Shown: positions 1 through 6,753 of the stretch, piece by piece
Numbering within the stretch: position 1 is the stretch's first letter
How the letters are laid out: every line of letters begins with the position of its first letter
Source: JBMOLK01 sp049325575
Lineage (GTDB): Bacteria; Bacillota; Clostridia; Acetivibrionales; Acetivibrionaceae
DNA: 9,631 nt
Direction: 5' to 3'
Assembly: GCA_049325575.1 (NCBI GenBank)
Contig: JBMOLK010000190.1
Coordinates: 1-9,631 of the forward strand
Notes under the pieces: model-generated
What the model saw: the letters and a program-made list of their open reading frames with translations, nothing else
Database searches by the model: none
Told to the model about the DNA's origin: nothing
Made by a program: the position numbers and the translations under genes

Positions 1-109
1 ATGCATTATAGCCGGAATAATTAATATAAGTATTATACCCTATATATCCCAAGCCACCAACAATAATAAGAATCAGAAAAAATACTAAAACACCTTTAAA
101 AAACCTCAC
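1..109 (-). CDS. Membrane-anchored protein, N-terminal part only (runs off the left edge)
   Basis: Reading leftwards from a GTG at 107-109 gives 36 codons without a stop before the window ends. An AAAGGGGTGA ribosome binding site lies 7 bases before the GTG, and an in-frame stop directly upstream (110-112) leaves no earlier start. The protein begins with MRFFKG followed by one hydrophobic stretch (about residues 6-24) and then a Tyr/Asn-rich segment (GYNTYINYSGYNA), as expected for an uncleaved signal anchor with the rest outside the cell. The anchor resembles the extra membrane segment of the CopA extension in this window (GVLVFFLILIIVGG here, GVLAFSLVVIIVLG there, both followed by GYN and YI), so it may carry a related extracytoplasmic domain. 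That is inference, because the body of the protein is not visible. It has its own candidate promoter at 260-292. Confidence 0.6.
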   Translation of the reverse strand, partial: MRFFKGVLVFFLILIIVGGLGYIGYNTYINYSGYNA

Positions 110-175
110 TTATGATTCACCCCTTTACTTAGTTTCATAAAGCCTCATATTTAGACCATTAATTAAACTATCAGA

Positions 176-217
176 TCATGCCTTGTGGAACTTTACATTG
201 ATTTTGGAGAAATGCAT
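176..217 (-). CDS. Possible 13-residue leader ORF
   Basis: An ATG at 215-217 opens a 13-codon frame (MHFSKINVKFHKA, stop TGA) in the leader between the promoter at 260-292 and the partial gene at 1-109. A G-rich AAAGGGGG stretch sits 4 bases before the ATG, which is closer than ideal. The peptide has two His and one Met but matches no leader peptide I know. It could be chance, and no attenuator hairpin is obvious downstream. Confidence 0.2.
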   Translation of the reverse strand: MHFSKINVKFHKA

Positions 218-259
218 TTATCCCCCTTTCTTTATGTCACTCCTTAAGTTTATAAGTGA

Positions 260-292
260 ATTATATATACTAAATATGAAGATTTTATGGAG
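260..292 (-). promoter_or_regulatory. Direct-repeat operator plus -10 box, promoter of the left-edge gene
   Basis: On the plus strand, 275-292 reads TATGAAGATTTTATGGAG, two TATGRAG units 11 bp apart. Read on the minus strand it is followed, after exactly 9 bp, by a perfect TATAAT (260-265). An 11-bp direct repeat covering the -35 region is the classic layout for activators of the OmpR/PhoB family. The same arrangement occurs at 4228-4260 and 8815-8847. A TTGACG (305-310) with 17-bp spacing to TAAAAT (282-287) is an alternative, overlapping sigma-A reading. The predicted start of transcription is near 253. Confidence 0.6.
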
Positions 293-343
293 ATTGATTA
301 ATTACGTCAAGTTTTAAAATATTCTTAACAGATTGGGATATCT

Positions 344-393
344 AACATATAAAAACTAAGCTTTCATAAACAGAAGCTTAGTTTTTATATGTT
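344..393 (-). terminator. Hairpin terminator after copZ
   Basis: A perfect 20-bp inverted repeat (arms 344-363 and 374-393, 10-base loop) starts 5 bases past the copZ stop codon. The T-rich run TTTTTATATGTT lies inside the distal arm when read on the minus strand. Because the arms are A/T-rich at the base and symmetric, it could work in both directions. It ends the copA-copZ transcript and separates it from the promoter of the left-edge gene. Confidence 0.85.
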
Positions 394-397
394 TTAC

Positions 398-610
398 TTA
401 TTTTACATCATAGCCTTGATCTTCAATGGTATCCCTTATGGTTTCAATGCTTACCTTTTGAGGGTCTAATTCAACTGAAACTTTTTTAGCCTTTAAGTCA
501 ACAGTTACATTAATAATGCCATTTAATGCTCCTACAGCTTTTTTAATACTGTTCTCACAGTGACTGCATGACATTCCCTCTACATTTAAGGTTTTTACTT
601 CGTTTGCCAT
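398..610 (-). CDS. copZ: Copper chaperone CopZ (single heavy-metal-associated domain)
   Basis: This 70-residue protein is a single HMA domain, the usual length for CopZ. The Cu(I)-binding loop GMSCSHC is at residues 12-18 (Cys15 and Cys18, in an MxCxxC setting), and the C-terminal part (DPQKVSIETIRDTIEDQGYDV) is the usual final strand-helix-strand. In the family, CopZ carries Cu(I) in the cytoplasm and hands it to the N-terminal domains of CopA. The ATG is preceded by AGGAGG at 8-base spacing. It lies 25 bases after copA with no terminator between, so the two are probably cotranscribed, and a strong hairpin follows it. A generic mercury/heavy-metal carrier is possible, but the pairing with a Cu(I) ATPase favours copper. 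Confidence 0.92.
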   Translation of the reverse strand: MANEVKTLNVEGMSCSHCENSIKKAVGALNGIINVTVDLKAKKVSVELDPQKVSIETIRDTIEDQGYDVK

Positions 611-635
611 AATAAGATCCTCCTATTATATAATA

Positions 636-3600
636 TTAGTTTTGGCTATAACCTTGTATAGTATTAGCCAGGTTTATTGTTTGCCTTGTAAGATCATCGT
701 TTAGCTGACTTAGCTCCACTACTCCTTCTGCCAGTACTTTCATACTTTGATGAACCTGATTCATTCTATCCTTGTCATATACAAGACCGCTGGAAGAAAC
801 ATATGGGTTAATATTAACAAGGTTTGCAACCGCGTTGATATTGTTTATCGCTTCTTGTAATTTATTCTTATTGTACAGAGTCATACTATACTGGTTTAGA
901 TAATACTGCAGAGGGTTTTGAGTACTAAATACAGTACTTGCCTGTGTTTCCAGCTCACTGTCAATGCGCTCCAAAATTACCATACCTGTAGCAACCTTGG
1001 ACAAACTATTATGAAGCTCTGTCATTTTATTCTGATCGTAGGTAATACCCATGTTTTGCATAGTCTTCATGCTGTCCCGCTGTCCCGTATCAGGCGAATT
1101 CGGGTCCATAGTCATAAGTCTTAGAGCTTCATTTATCTTGTTCACTGCTTTATTTAAACTTTCCTTATTCTGTATTATTAAATTGGTATGTGTCATATCT
1201 ACTACTGTTGTGGAGGTATCTGATGCTGTATGTGACATACCTTTCATATTATTATTAGTATGGCTGCTTTGACTATTATTATTTGTATGGCTATTTTGAC
1301 TGCTTTGATTCTGATGATCAGAAGCTGTCGTATTAGCCTGCTGCTCCTTAGGCTGCTTGGCTTCATTTTTTGGAGCAGTACTTGCCTGTTTAGGGTGTCC
1401 ACTGGTATGAGTCGACATAGTTCCATTTTTAATATAATTATATCCTAAGAACGAGGCTCCCAAGACGATAATTACTACTAATGAAAAGGCCAGTACACCG
1501 CTGGCTGCTGATCTCCTTGGGGCATCCAAATTTCCGTATGAATCAGATGCTTTAGATCCCTTAAAGGCTTTAAACCTTTTTAGACTTAAAGAGTTTGTTA
1601 CAACCGATACGGAACTAAATGCCATGGCTCCGCCTGCGATAATCGGACTTAAAAGCCCCAGTGCTGCAAAAGGTATTCCGATGATGTTATATATAAACGC
1701 CCAGAACAGGTTTTGCTTGATTTTATTCATAGTCTTTTTTGACAGCCTGATTGCAGTAGGTATGGATCTCAAATCCCCACGCATAAGGGTAATATCCGCG
1801 GCTTCAATAGCTACGTCCGTTCCAGTACCTATAGCCATACCTATATCTGCAGTAGCCAGTGCAGGGGCATCATTAATACCATCACCAACCATTCCAACAA
1901 CCTTGCCCTGACTCTTTAATTTCTCCACTTCCTCGGCTTTGTTTTCCGGTAAAACCTCTGCCAGTACATTCTTAATTCCTACCTGCTTTGCAATAGCATT
2001 GGCCGTTCTCTTGTTGTCACCGGTAATCATATATACTTCTATGCCCATTTTCTGTAGGTCTTGAATGGCTTCCTTGGAGTATTCCTTTACTGTATCGGCT
2101 ACGGCAATTATGGCTTCCATCCTGTCATTGACAGCCATTAGCATTGCCGTCTTTCCTTCATCTTCAAGCCTGGCAATCATAGACTCAATATTGGCAGTAT
2201 TAAGTCCTTTTTCAGCCATAAGCTTTCTTGTGCCGATATAAACCAGCTTATCTCCTATAACCGACATTATACCTCTGCCAGGTATAGCTTCAAACTTATC
2301 AGGATCTGATAGATTTCCAAAAGTACTTTTGCCTTTTTCATATATGGCAACTCCTAGAGGATGTTCCGATGATTTTTCAGAAATAGCAGATATCCTAAGG
2401 ATTTCTTCCTTATTCATATTACCCAGCTGTACTATATCTGTAACTTCAGGCTGGCCTTTTGTTATGGTGCCGGTCTTATCCAGAACAACACTGTTTAGCT
2501 TATATGCCATTTCAAGGTGTTCCCCGCCTTTAATTAGAATACCGTTTTCAGCACCCTTGCCTGTACCAACCATAATAGCCGTTGGAGTCGCAAGGCCCAA
2601 AGCACAAGGGCACGCAATAACCAATACTGATACGGCACTTATCATAGCATGAGTAAAATCACCAAAAACAAGGTACCAAATTAAAAATGTTAAAACAGCG
2701 ATCACTACAACGATTGGTACAAATACACCTGACACCTGGTCGGCAATTTTCTGGATGGGGGCTTTTGACCCCTGGGCATCCTCAACCATTTTTATTATCT
2801 GGGAAAGAGCAGTATCCTTCCCTACTTTTGTAGCTTCGAACTTAAATGTACCAAACTTGTTAATGGTTGCTCCAATTACAGTATCTCCTACTTTCTTCTC
2901 TACAGGTAAACTTTCACCTGTCAGCATCGATTCATCAATGGATGAATTTCCTTCAAGAACCTGTCCATCACAGGGTACTTTTTCTCCAGGCCTTACAACA
3001 ACGATATCGCCAACTATAACTTCATCAATGGATATATCTTCTTCAATACCGTTTCTTATTACCCTTGCAGTTTTAGCCTGAAGGCCCATGAGTTTTTTTA
3101 TGGCTTCAGATGTCTTACCCTTGGCAACCGCCTCAAGATACTTACCAAGCAGGATAAGAGTTATAATTACTGCTGCAGCCTCAAAATACAACTCCTTCAT
3201 CATCATACCTTCTTTAAGAGGCTGGAAGAAGGCATTGTAAATACTAAAGAAATAAGCGGCTGACGTACCTAAAGCAATAAGAACATCCATGTTGGCACTT
3301 CTTGCTTTTAAAGCATGGAAGGCATTTTTGTAAAATCTAAAACCTATAATAAATTGTACCGGCGTTGTTACGATTAATTGGAAATACTCATTGTGAAGTA
3401 ATGGTATATCTATGTGTACCATCATAACTATCATTGCCAGCACCAGAGGAAAACTTAGTATAGCAGAGGCTATAAGCTCATACTTAAGCCGTCTTATTTC
3501 CTTTTCCCTCTGCTCCTTTTCCCTGTCGGTTGCCACCTCTTGAGCTTTTTCCGCCTTATATCCCAAGGATTCGATTATACGAATCAAGTCTGATGCTTTT

Positions 3601-3977
3601 ATCCTTGACGGGTCATACTCAATATTTGCTTTCTCTGTAGCAAAGTTTACAGCAGCCTTTATAACACCCTCGGTTTTACCAAGCTTTTTTTCAATTTTTG
3701 CTGAACAAGCTGCACAGGACATCCCACTTATTTTTAATTCTGTTCTGGAATGAGACTGGTCATCTTCCTTTTCAATTCCGTAGCCCAGTTTCTTAACTGC
3801 ATCGCATATTGCATTAGTATCTACTAATGCATCATCAAATTCTACTGTTGCTTTTTCAACAGCAAAATTGACATTGGCTTTTGTTATACCCGGAAGTTTA
3901 TTTATAATTTTCTCTATCCTTGCTGCACAGGCAGCACAAGTCATACCTGAAATTTTGTATGATTGTTTTGTTGCCAC
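636..3977 (-). CDS. copA: Cu(I)-exporting P1B-type ATPase CopA with a large C-terminal extracytoplasmic extension
   Basis: Residues 1-806 form a complete Cu(I) P-type ATPase that pumps Cu(I) out of the cytoplasm. There are two HMA domains (GMTCAAC 11-17, GMSCAAC 85-91), a TGES actuator loop (353-356), the metal-site CPC in membrane segment 6 (456-458), phosphorylation site DKTGT (500-504), the HP dipeptide (539-540) and the GDGINDAP hinge (698-705). The Cu(I) signatures YN (763-764) and MxxSS (785-789) are in the last two segments. Such enzymes usually end here, near 800 residues. This one continues in the same frame to 1113: an added membrane segment (about 825-847), a Ser/Asn/Thr/His-rich linker (about 852-930, with seven His), then two related helical units (about 937-1012 and 1037-1103). 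The added segment should place that tail outside the membrane. The start is GTG with GGAGG 10 bases upstream, and copZ follows. Confidence 0.93.
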   Translation of the reverse strand: MATKQSYKISGMTCAACAARIEKIINKLPGITKANVNFAVEKATVEFDDALVDTNAICDAVKKLGYGIEKEDDQSHSRTELKISGMSCAACSAKIEKKLGKTEGVIKAAVNFATEKANIEYDPSRIKASDLIRIIESLGYKAEKAQEVATDREKEQREKEIRRLKYELIASAILSFPLVLAMIVMMVHIDIPLLHNEYFQLIVTTPVQFIIGFRFYKNAFHALKARSANMDVLIALGTSAAYFFSIYNAFFQPLKEGMMMKELYFEAAAVIITLILLGKYLEAVAKGKTSEAIKKLMGLQAKTARVIRNGIEEDISIDEVIVGDIVVVRPGEKVPCDGQVLEGNSSIDESMLTGESLPVEKKVGDTVIGATINKFGTFKFEATKVGKDTALSQIIKMVEDAQGSKAPIQKIADQVSGVFVPIVVVIAVLTFLIWYLVFGDFTHAMISAVSVLVIACPCALGLATPTAIMVGTGKGAENGILIKGGEHLEMAYKLNSVVLDKTGTITKGQPEVTDIVQLGNMNKEEILRISAISEKSSEHPLGVAIYEKGKSTFGNLSDPDKFEAIPGRGIMSVIGDKLVYIGTRKLMAEKGLNTANIESMIARLEDEGKTAMLMAVNDRMEAIIAVADTVKEYSKEAIQDLQKMGIEVYMITGDNKRTANAIAKQVGIKNVLAEVLPENKAEEVEKLKSQGKVVGMVGDGINDAPALATADIGMAIGTGTDVAIEAADITLMRGDLRSIPTAIRLSKKTMNKIKQNLFWAFIYNIIGIPFAALGLLSPIIAGGAMAFSSVSVVTNSLSLKRFKAFKGSKASDSYGNLDAPRRSAASGVLAFSLVVIIVLGASFLGYNYIKNGTMSTHTSGHPKQASTAPKNEAKQPKEQQANTTASDHQNQSSQNSHTNNNSQSSHTNNNMKGMSHTASDTSTTVVDMTHTNLIIQNKESLNKAVNKINEALRLMTMDPNSPDTGQRDSMKTMQNMGITYDQNKMTELHNSLSKVATGMVILERIDSELETQASTVFSTQNPLQYYLNQYSMTLYNKNKLQEAINNINAVANLVNINPYVSSSGLVYDKDRMNQVHQSMKVLAEGVVELSQLNDDLTRQTINLANTIQGYSQN

Positions 3978-4227
3978 TTTATCACATCCTCCGTATTCTA
4001 AAGTAATTTATTAACATAACCGGAATAAGGAAGTTAAACTTTGCAGCATTATCTACCAATACCTGGTCCTATACCGGTTTTAGTTCTCTACTCTATTTTT
4101 TATACTATCAAGCCTAACTTTATTAATATCGTCAATTTGAAATACTTCATTTAGATTTTCTTACCAGTTTCTTATCTGATAATCTTCTTATTTTTACCCT
4201 CACCCTTTGATAGTTTTGATTAAATTT
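3978..4227 (-). other. Long untranslated leader of copA
   Basis: If transcription starts just downstream of the -10 at 4228-4233, the copA mRNA carries about 240 untranslated bases. The stretch is AT-rich. I see no strong hairpin with a T-tract, no known riboswitch core, and no convincing gene. Two tiny overlapping frames (16 and 18 codons) lack properly placed ribosome binding sites. A C/G-rich patch at 4060-4080 contains two ATACC repeats but does not form a clear CsoR or CopY operator. Confidence 0.4.
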
Positions 4228-4260
4228 ATCTTATCAGGAGTTTATGAAGATTTTATGGAG
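4228..4260 (-). promoter_or_regulatory. Direct-repeat operator plus -10 box, candidate promoter of copA-copZ
   Basis: Plus-strand bases 4243-4260 are identical to the 18-bp box at 275-292 (identity runs to 20 bp), again two TATGRAG units with 11-bp period. On the minus strand it is followed after exactly 9 bp by TAAGAT (4228-4233), a 4-of-6 match to the -10 consensus. There is no good -35, as expected when an OmpR/PhoB-type activator replaces it. It lies between the terminator of the upstream operon and copA, so copA-copZ is the natural target. Confidence 0.55.
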
Positions 4261-4268
4261 ATAACAAA

Positions 4269-4302
4269 AGAATAGCCTGCCAGTTACCCGGCAGGTTATT
4301 CT
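4269..4302 (-). terminator. Terminator of the Met-rich/zinc-ribbon operon
   Basis: This is a 13-bp stem (arms 4269-4281 and 4290-4302, 8-base loop, one G-U pair on the RNA) with a GC-rich CCTGCC/GGCAGG core. On the minus strand it is followed by TTTTGTTAT. It lies about 20 bases after the stop codon of the Met-rich gene and just upstream of the copA promoter box. Confidence 0.85.
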
Positions 4303-4323
4303 CCTTAATTTCAAACATTGATA

Positions 4324-4689
4324 TTAGTGCATTCCCATGCCGCCCATCATTCCCATGCCGCCCATGTTCATACCACCCATGTTCATGCCGCCCATGTTCA
4401 TTCCGCCCATGTTCATTCCGCCCATGTTCATTCCGCCCATCATGTTTCCCATCATGCCGTGCATTCCCATACCGCCTTGCATTCCGCCGCTCATATTCAT
4501 ACCGTCCTGCATGTTCATGCCACCCATGTTGTTCATCTGGTTATAGTAGCCCATGTTCATGTTTCCATATCCATAGCTCCTATTGAATTCATTGATACCC
4601 CAAAGAACTGCAAAGATCAATATGATACCAACGAGAGAAACTACTGCCAGCTTGAACCAAGCATTATTTACAACTCCACTATTAGCCAT
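4324..4689 (-). CDS. Membrane-anchored Met/Gly-rich protein with NMGGM repeats, probable extracytoplasmic copper binder
   Basis: The protein has 121 residues. Residues 11-30 form one hydrophobic membrane segment. From residue 41 to the end it is almost only Met, Gly and Asn, with 30 Met in 81 residues, including consecutive NMGGM units (about 88-110) and His only at 77 and 121. With the short uncharged N-terminus and a single anchor, the Met-rich tail most likely lies outside the membrane, but the topology is predicted. Clustered Met thioethers bind Cu(I) and Ag(I) in known copper proteins such as the Met motifs of CopC, CusF and Ctr1, so a copper-scavenging or relay role is a reasonable inference. 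I recognise no named family. The ATG has AAAGGAGGT before it and lies 15 bases after the zinc-ribbon gene at 4705-5145, clearly one operon, closed by a terminator. Confidence 0.88.
   Translation of the reverse strand: MANSGVVNNAWFKLAVVSLVGIILIFAVLWGINEFNRSYGYGNMNMGYYNQMNNMGGMNMQDGMNMSGGMQGGMGMHGMMGNMMGGMNMGGMNMGGMNMGGMNMGGMNMGGMGMMGGMGMH
4361..4435. repeat. Five tandem 15-bp units inside the Met-rich gene
   Basis: Five back-to-back copies of CCCATGTTCATNCCR (4361-4375, 4376-4390, 4391-4405, 4406-4420, 4421-4435) encode the NMGGM pentapeptides on the minus strand. The last three are identical at the DNA level, so the array probably grew recently by slippage or unequal crossing over and may vary in copy number between strains. 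Being a multiple of three, each unit changes length without breaking the frame. Confidence 0.9.
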
Positions 4690-4704
4690 TTGTCTGACCT
4701 CCTT

Positions 4705-5145
4705 TTAAGTATTTATTTTTACTGTTTCACTTCCACAGAATGGGCATATATTCCATTCTTCATTCAGTTCCTTACCGCAGCTTGTGCATGTTTCCCTGTT
4801 AACAACAGTTTTCTTTCCCGTAAATGTACCCTTAATCGTCTTGATGTCTTCCTCTGTAAATACATAGTTCTTTATAGCTACTGCAATACCAACAACCAAA
4901 CCAACAATGAAGATCACAAATAAAACCTTAATCAAAAACAATAAAAGGAAAGAAATTGTTCCTATTGCTCCAAAACCTGCTCCTGTACCCATATACATAT
5001 GACCGCCTCCATATCCGCCCCTAAATCCTATGTTTATTCCCATACCTGCTCCAATCAGCAGTGTGTAAATTAGCCATAAGCCAACTATGCCAAGTACAAG
5101 AGCACCCAGAAGTTTTAAAGTGGTGTTTCCCTTTGTGTTAGTCAT
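4705..5145 (-). CDS. Two-segment membrane protein with cytoplasmic C-terminal zinc ribbon
   Basis: The ATG at 5143-5145 has an excellent AAGGAGGTGA site, so I use it; the TTG farther upstream (5163) would put that site inside the gene. The 146-residue product has a membrane segment (about 10-33), a Gly-rich outside loop with GGGHMYMG (47-53), a second long hydrophobic segment (about 62-92), a basic stretch, and a C-terminal zinc ribbon with Cys120, Cys123, Cys134 and Cys137 (CTSCGKE and ICPFCG). The same plan (membrane, Gly/Met/His loop, membrane, ribbon) recurs in the 107-residue protein at 8420-8743. The function is unknown. The ribbon could sense metal or dock a partner in the cytoplasm. 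It is the first gene of the operon driven by the sigma-54 promoter at 5245-5261. Confidence 0.85.
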   Translation of the reverse strand: MTNTKGNTTLKLLGALVLGIVGLWLIYTLLIGAGMGINIGFRGGYGGGHMYMGTGAGFGAIGTISFLLLFLIKVLFVIFIVGLVVGIAVAIKNYVFTEEDIKTIKGTFTGKKTVVNRETCTSCGKELNEEWNICPFCGSETVKINT

Positions 5146-5244
5146 GATTTCACCTCCTTCCAATATATACTCATATGTTTTTTTCTGATTACACCCTTAT
5201 GAATTTGATGTATTAAAAACTGTTCACCTCACACTAGTATATAA

Positions 5245-5261
5245 GAGCAAAAACCATGCCA
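5245..5261 (-). promoter_or_regulatory. Sigma-54 (-24/-12) promoter of the Met-rich/zinc-ribbon operon
   Basis: The minus strand reads TGGCATGGTTTTTGCTC, with the invariant GG (5259-5260) and GC (5247-5248) separated by exactly 10 bases and matching the consensus TGGCAYRNNNNTTGCW. The predicted start of transcription is near 5235, leaving a leader of about 90 bases. The first 16 bases equal those of the second promoter at 8781-8797. An NtrC-type activator, needed by sigma-54, is encoded next door. Confidence 0.88.
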
Positions 5262-5311
5262 GCCGAATAAAGGTCTTTATAACCGGGTTTGCTGTATATT
5301 TATCTTACTAG

Positions 5312-5329
5312 GTGTTCAATATTGCACAC
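5312..5329. promoter_or_regulatory. Palindrome, candidate activator-binding site
   Basis: GTGTTCAATATTGCACAC is an 18-bp palindrome with a single mismatched pair. Its centre lies about 85 bp upstream of the predicted sigma-54 transcription start, a typical distance for an NtrC-type enhancer site. It lies between the terminator of the activator gene and the promoter. No clear second copy was found near the other sigma-54 promoter, so the assignment to this activator is inference. Confidence 0.45.
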
Positions 5330-5352
5330 TTCACTGTAGGATTTTAAACACT

Positions 5353-5383
5353 AAAAAATAAGCAGCTTAAGTCAGCTGCTCAT
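5353..5383 (-). terminator. Terminator of the two-component operon
   Basis: A 10-bp stem (arms 5358-5367 and 5374-5383 with an AGCAGCT/AGCTGCT core, one G-U pair, 6-base loop) is followed on the minus strand by a run of six T (5353-5358, the first overlapping the stem end). It begins 20 bases after the stop codon of the NtrC-type gene, a textbook intrinsic terminator. Confidence 0.9.
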
Positions 5384-5403
5384 CTTCATCATTTCTTACA
5401 CTT

Positions 5404-6753
5404 TTACTGAATCTTATATTTTTCCATTCTATATATTAATGCGTGTCTGGAGATGCCTAGCAGCTTTGCTGCCTGTGTTTGATTCCCCTTCGACATATCA
5501 AGAGCTTGTCTTACAAGGCTTTCCTCAACTTCTTCGAGTGAAATACCCTCTGGCGGCAGTAAAAAGATATCCTTTTTAGAATAGGCACCTTTTAACACCT
5601 CCTTGGGTAAAACAGATGCGGTGATCCTTCCATCCGGTGCTAGAATAACCAAACGTTCAATTATGTTTTCAAGCTCTCTTATGTTTCCTGGATAATCATA
5701 ATGGGTCAGTATATCCAATACATCTTCATCAACTTTGATGGGCCCCTTATTCATTTCTTTTGCAAACTTGCTAATAAAAAAGTTTACAAGCTGAGGAATA
5801 TCCTCTTTGCGTTCTCTTAAAGCCGGTATCTCTATCGGAATTATTTTGAGCCTGTAAAGAAGGTCCTCCCTGAATTTACCCTCTTTCACCATGTTTTCCA
5901 GGTCTCTGTTAGTTGCAGCAATAATGCGGACATCTGCCTTTATGACATCTGTTCCTCCGACCCTTTCAAACTCCCGTTCCTGAAGGACTCTTAATATTTT
6001 CACCTGAAGGGATAAGGATAGCTCACCTATCTCATCTAAGAACAGGGTTCCACCCTGAGCCCTGTCAAACCGTCCTAATTTCCGGTTTTGTGCACCTGTA
6101 AAGGCACCTTTCTCATAACCGAATAGTTCACTCTCAAGCAATGTCTCAGGGATTGCACCACAATTTACCTTAATATATGGTTTATCTTTCCTGCTGCTTT
6201 TATTGTGTATGGCATTTGCTATAAGCTCTTTGCCCGTTCCGCTCTCACCGGTAATAAGAACTGTTGCTGGTGTGTCTGATACTTTATTCACTATTTCAAA
6301 TATATCCTGCATTCTTTTGCTGCTTCCGATAATGTTCTTATCAAAAGCTTCTGTAACCTGTGTTTTAAGATAGTCTATGGTCTTGTTAAGCTCTTCCAGG
6401 TTTAGAGCCTTCTTTATTGTTATTTTAAGTTCCTCAATGTCAAATGGTTTGGAAATATAATCTACTGCTCCCAGTTTCATGGCTTCTACTGCCGCATCAG
6501 TGCTTCCATGTGCTGTGATCATGATAACAGGAACCTTTTCATTTACGGTATTTATCCGCTTTAGAACCTCCATGCCGTCAACCACAGGCATCCGGTAGTC
6601 AAGTATAACCATATCAGGCTCTTTGTCGAGGAAAAGCTCAAAAGCTTCCTGTCCGTCTACAGCTTCTATAACATCAAAGCCTTCATCCTTAAGATTTTTC
6701 TTAAGGATCCATCTCATATTTTTTTCATCATCTGCAATCAGTATTTTTTTCAT
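5404..6753 (-). CDS. NtrC-family response regulator, sigma-54-dependent activator
   Basis: The 449 residues show the full three-domain plan. The receiver (1-120) has the acidic pair D8-D9, phosphoacceptor D52 in LDYRMP, T80 and K102. The AAA+ sigma-54 activation domain (about 141-385) has Walker A GESGTGKE (169-176), the sigma-54 contact loop GAFTGA (216-221), Walker B GGTLFLDE (234-241), arginines R295 and R301, and the GNIREL segment (356-361). A Fis-type helix-turn-helix follows (about 424-446). In this family phosphorylation leads to ring assembly and ATP-driven opening of sigma-54 polymerase at promoters. It overlaps the kinase gene by 4 bases (ATGA), so the kinase is its partner. Both sigma-54 promoters here are natural targets. 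The ZraR and AtoC/HydG group is the closest functional analogue I can name, on context only. Confidence 0.93.
   Translation of the reverse strand: MKKILIADDEKNMRWILKKNLKDEGFDVIEAVDGQEAFELFLDKEPDMVILDYRMPVVDGMEVLKRINTVNEKVPVIMITAHGSTDAAVEAMKLGAVDYISKPFDIEELKITIKKALNLEELNKTIDYLKTQVTEAFDKNIIGSSKRMQDIFEIVNKVSDTPATVLITGESGTGKELIANAIHNKSSRKDKPYIKVNCGAIPETLLESELFGYEKGAFTGAQNRKLGRFDRAQGGTLFLDEIGELSLSLQVKILRVLQEREFERVGGTDVIKADVRIIAATNRDLENMVKEGKFREDLLYRLKIIPIEIPALRERKEDIPQLVNFFISKFAKEMNKGPIKVDEDVLDILTHYDYPGNIRELENIIERLVILAPDGRITASVLPKEVLKGAYSKKDIFLLPPEGISLEEVEESLVRQALDMSKGNQTQAAKLLGISRHALIYRMEKYKIQ

Noticed and set aside
169..183. A sigma-54-like site before the left-edge gene (AGGCATGATCTGATA on the minus strand)
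   Set aside because: The -24 part fits, but the invariant GC of the -12 element is TA, so it is unlikely to work.
4043..4057. A sigma-54-like site before copA on the minus strand (TTGGTAGATAATGCTGC)
   Set aside because: The GG to GC spacing is 8 or 11, not 10, and the -24 element lacks TGGCA. Sigma-54 does not tolerate this spacing.
4058..4080. Two ATACC repeats near ATACCGGT as a CsoR, CueR or CopY operator
   Set aside because: The symmetry is broken in the middle, no TACANNTGTA box is present, and the spacing does not fit a MerR-type promoter.
4100..4204. Two overlapping mini-ORFs (MKYFKLTILIKLGLIV and an 18-codon basic frame) in the copA leader
   Set aside because: Neither has a properly spaced ribosome binding site, and AT-rich leaders give such frames by chance.
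4361..4435. Tandem repeats as a CRISPR array
   Set aside because: The units are 15 bp with no spacers and encode a protein repeat.
4318..4923. Plus-strand frame of 201 codons rich in His and Ala
   Set aside because: It is the reverse reading of the 15-bp Met-rich repeats and the ribbon gene. The low-complexity HVHSAH pattern follows from the repeat, and the minus-strand genes have good ribosome binding sites and sensible domains.
5146..5163. Upstream TTG start for the zinc-ribbon gene
   Set aside because: It would make the AAGGAGGTGA ribosome binding site part of the coding sequence, and the ATG right after that site is the better start.
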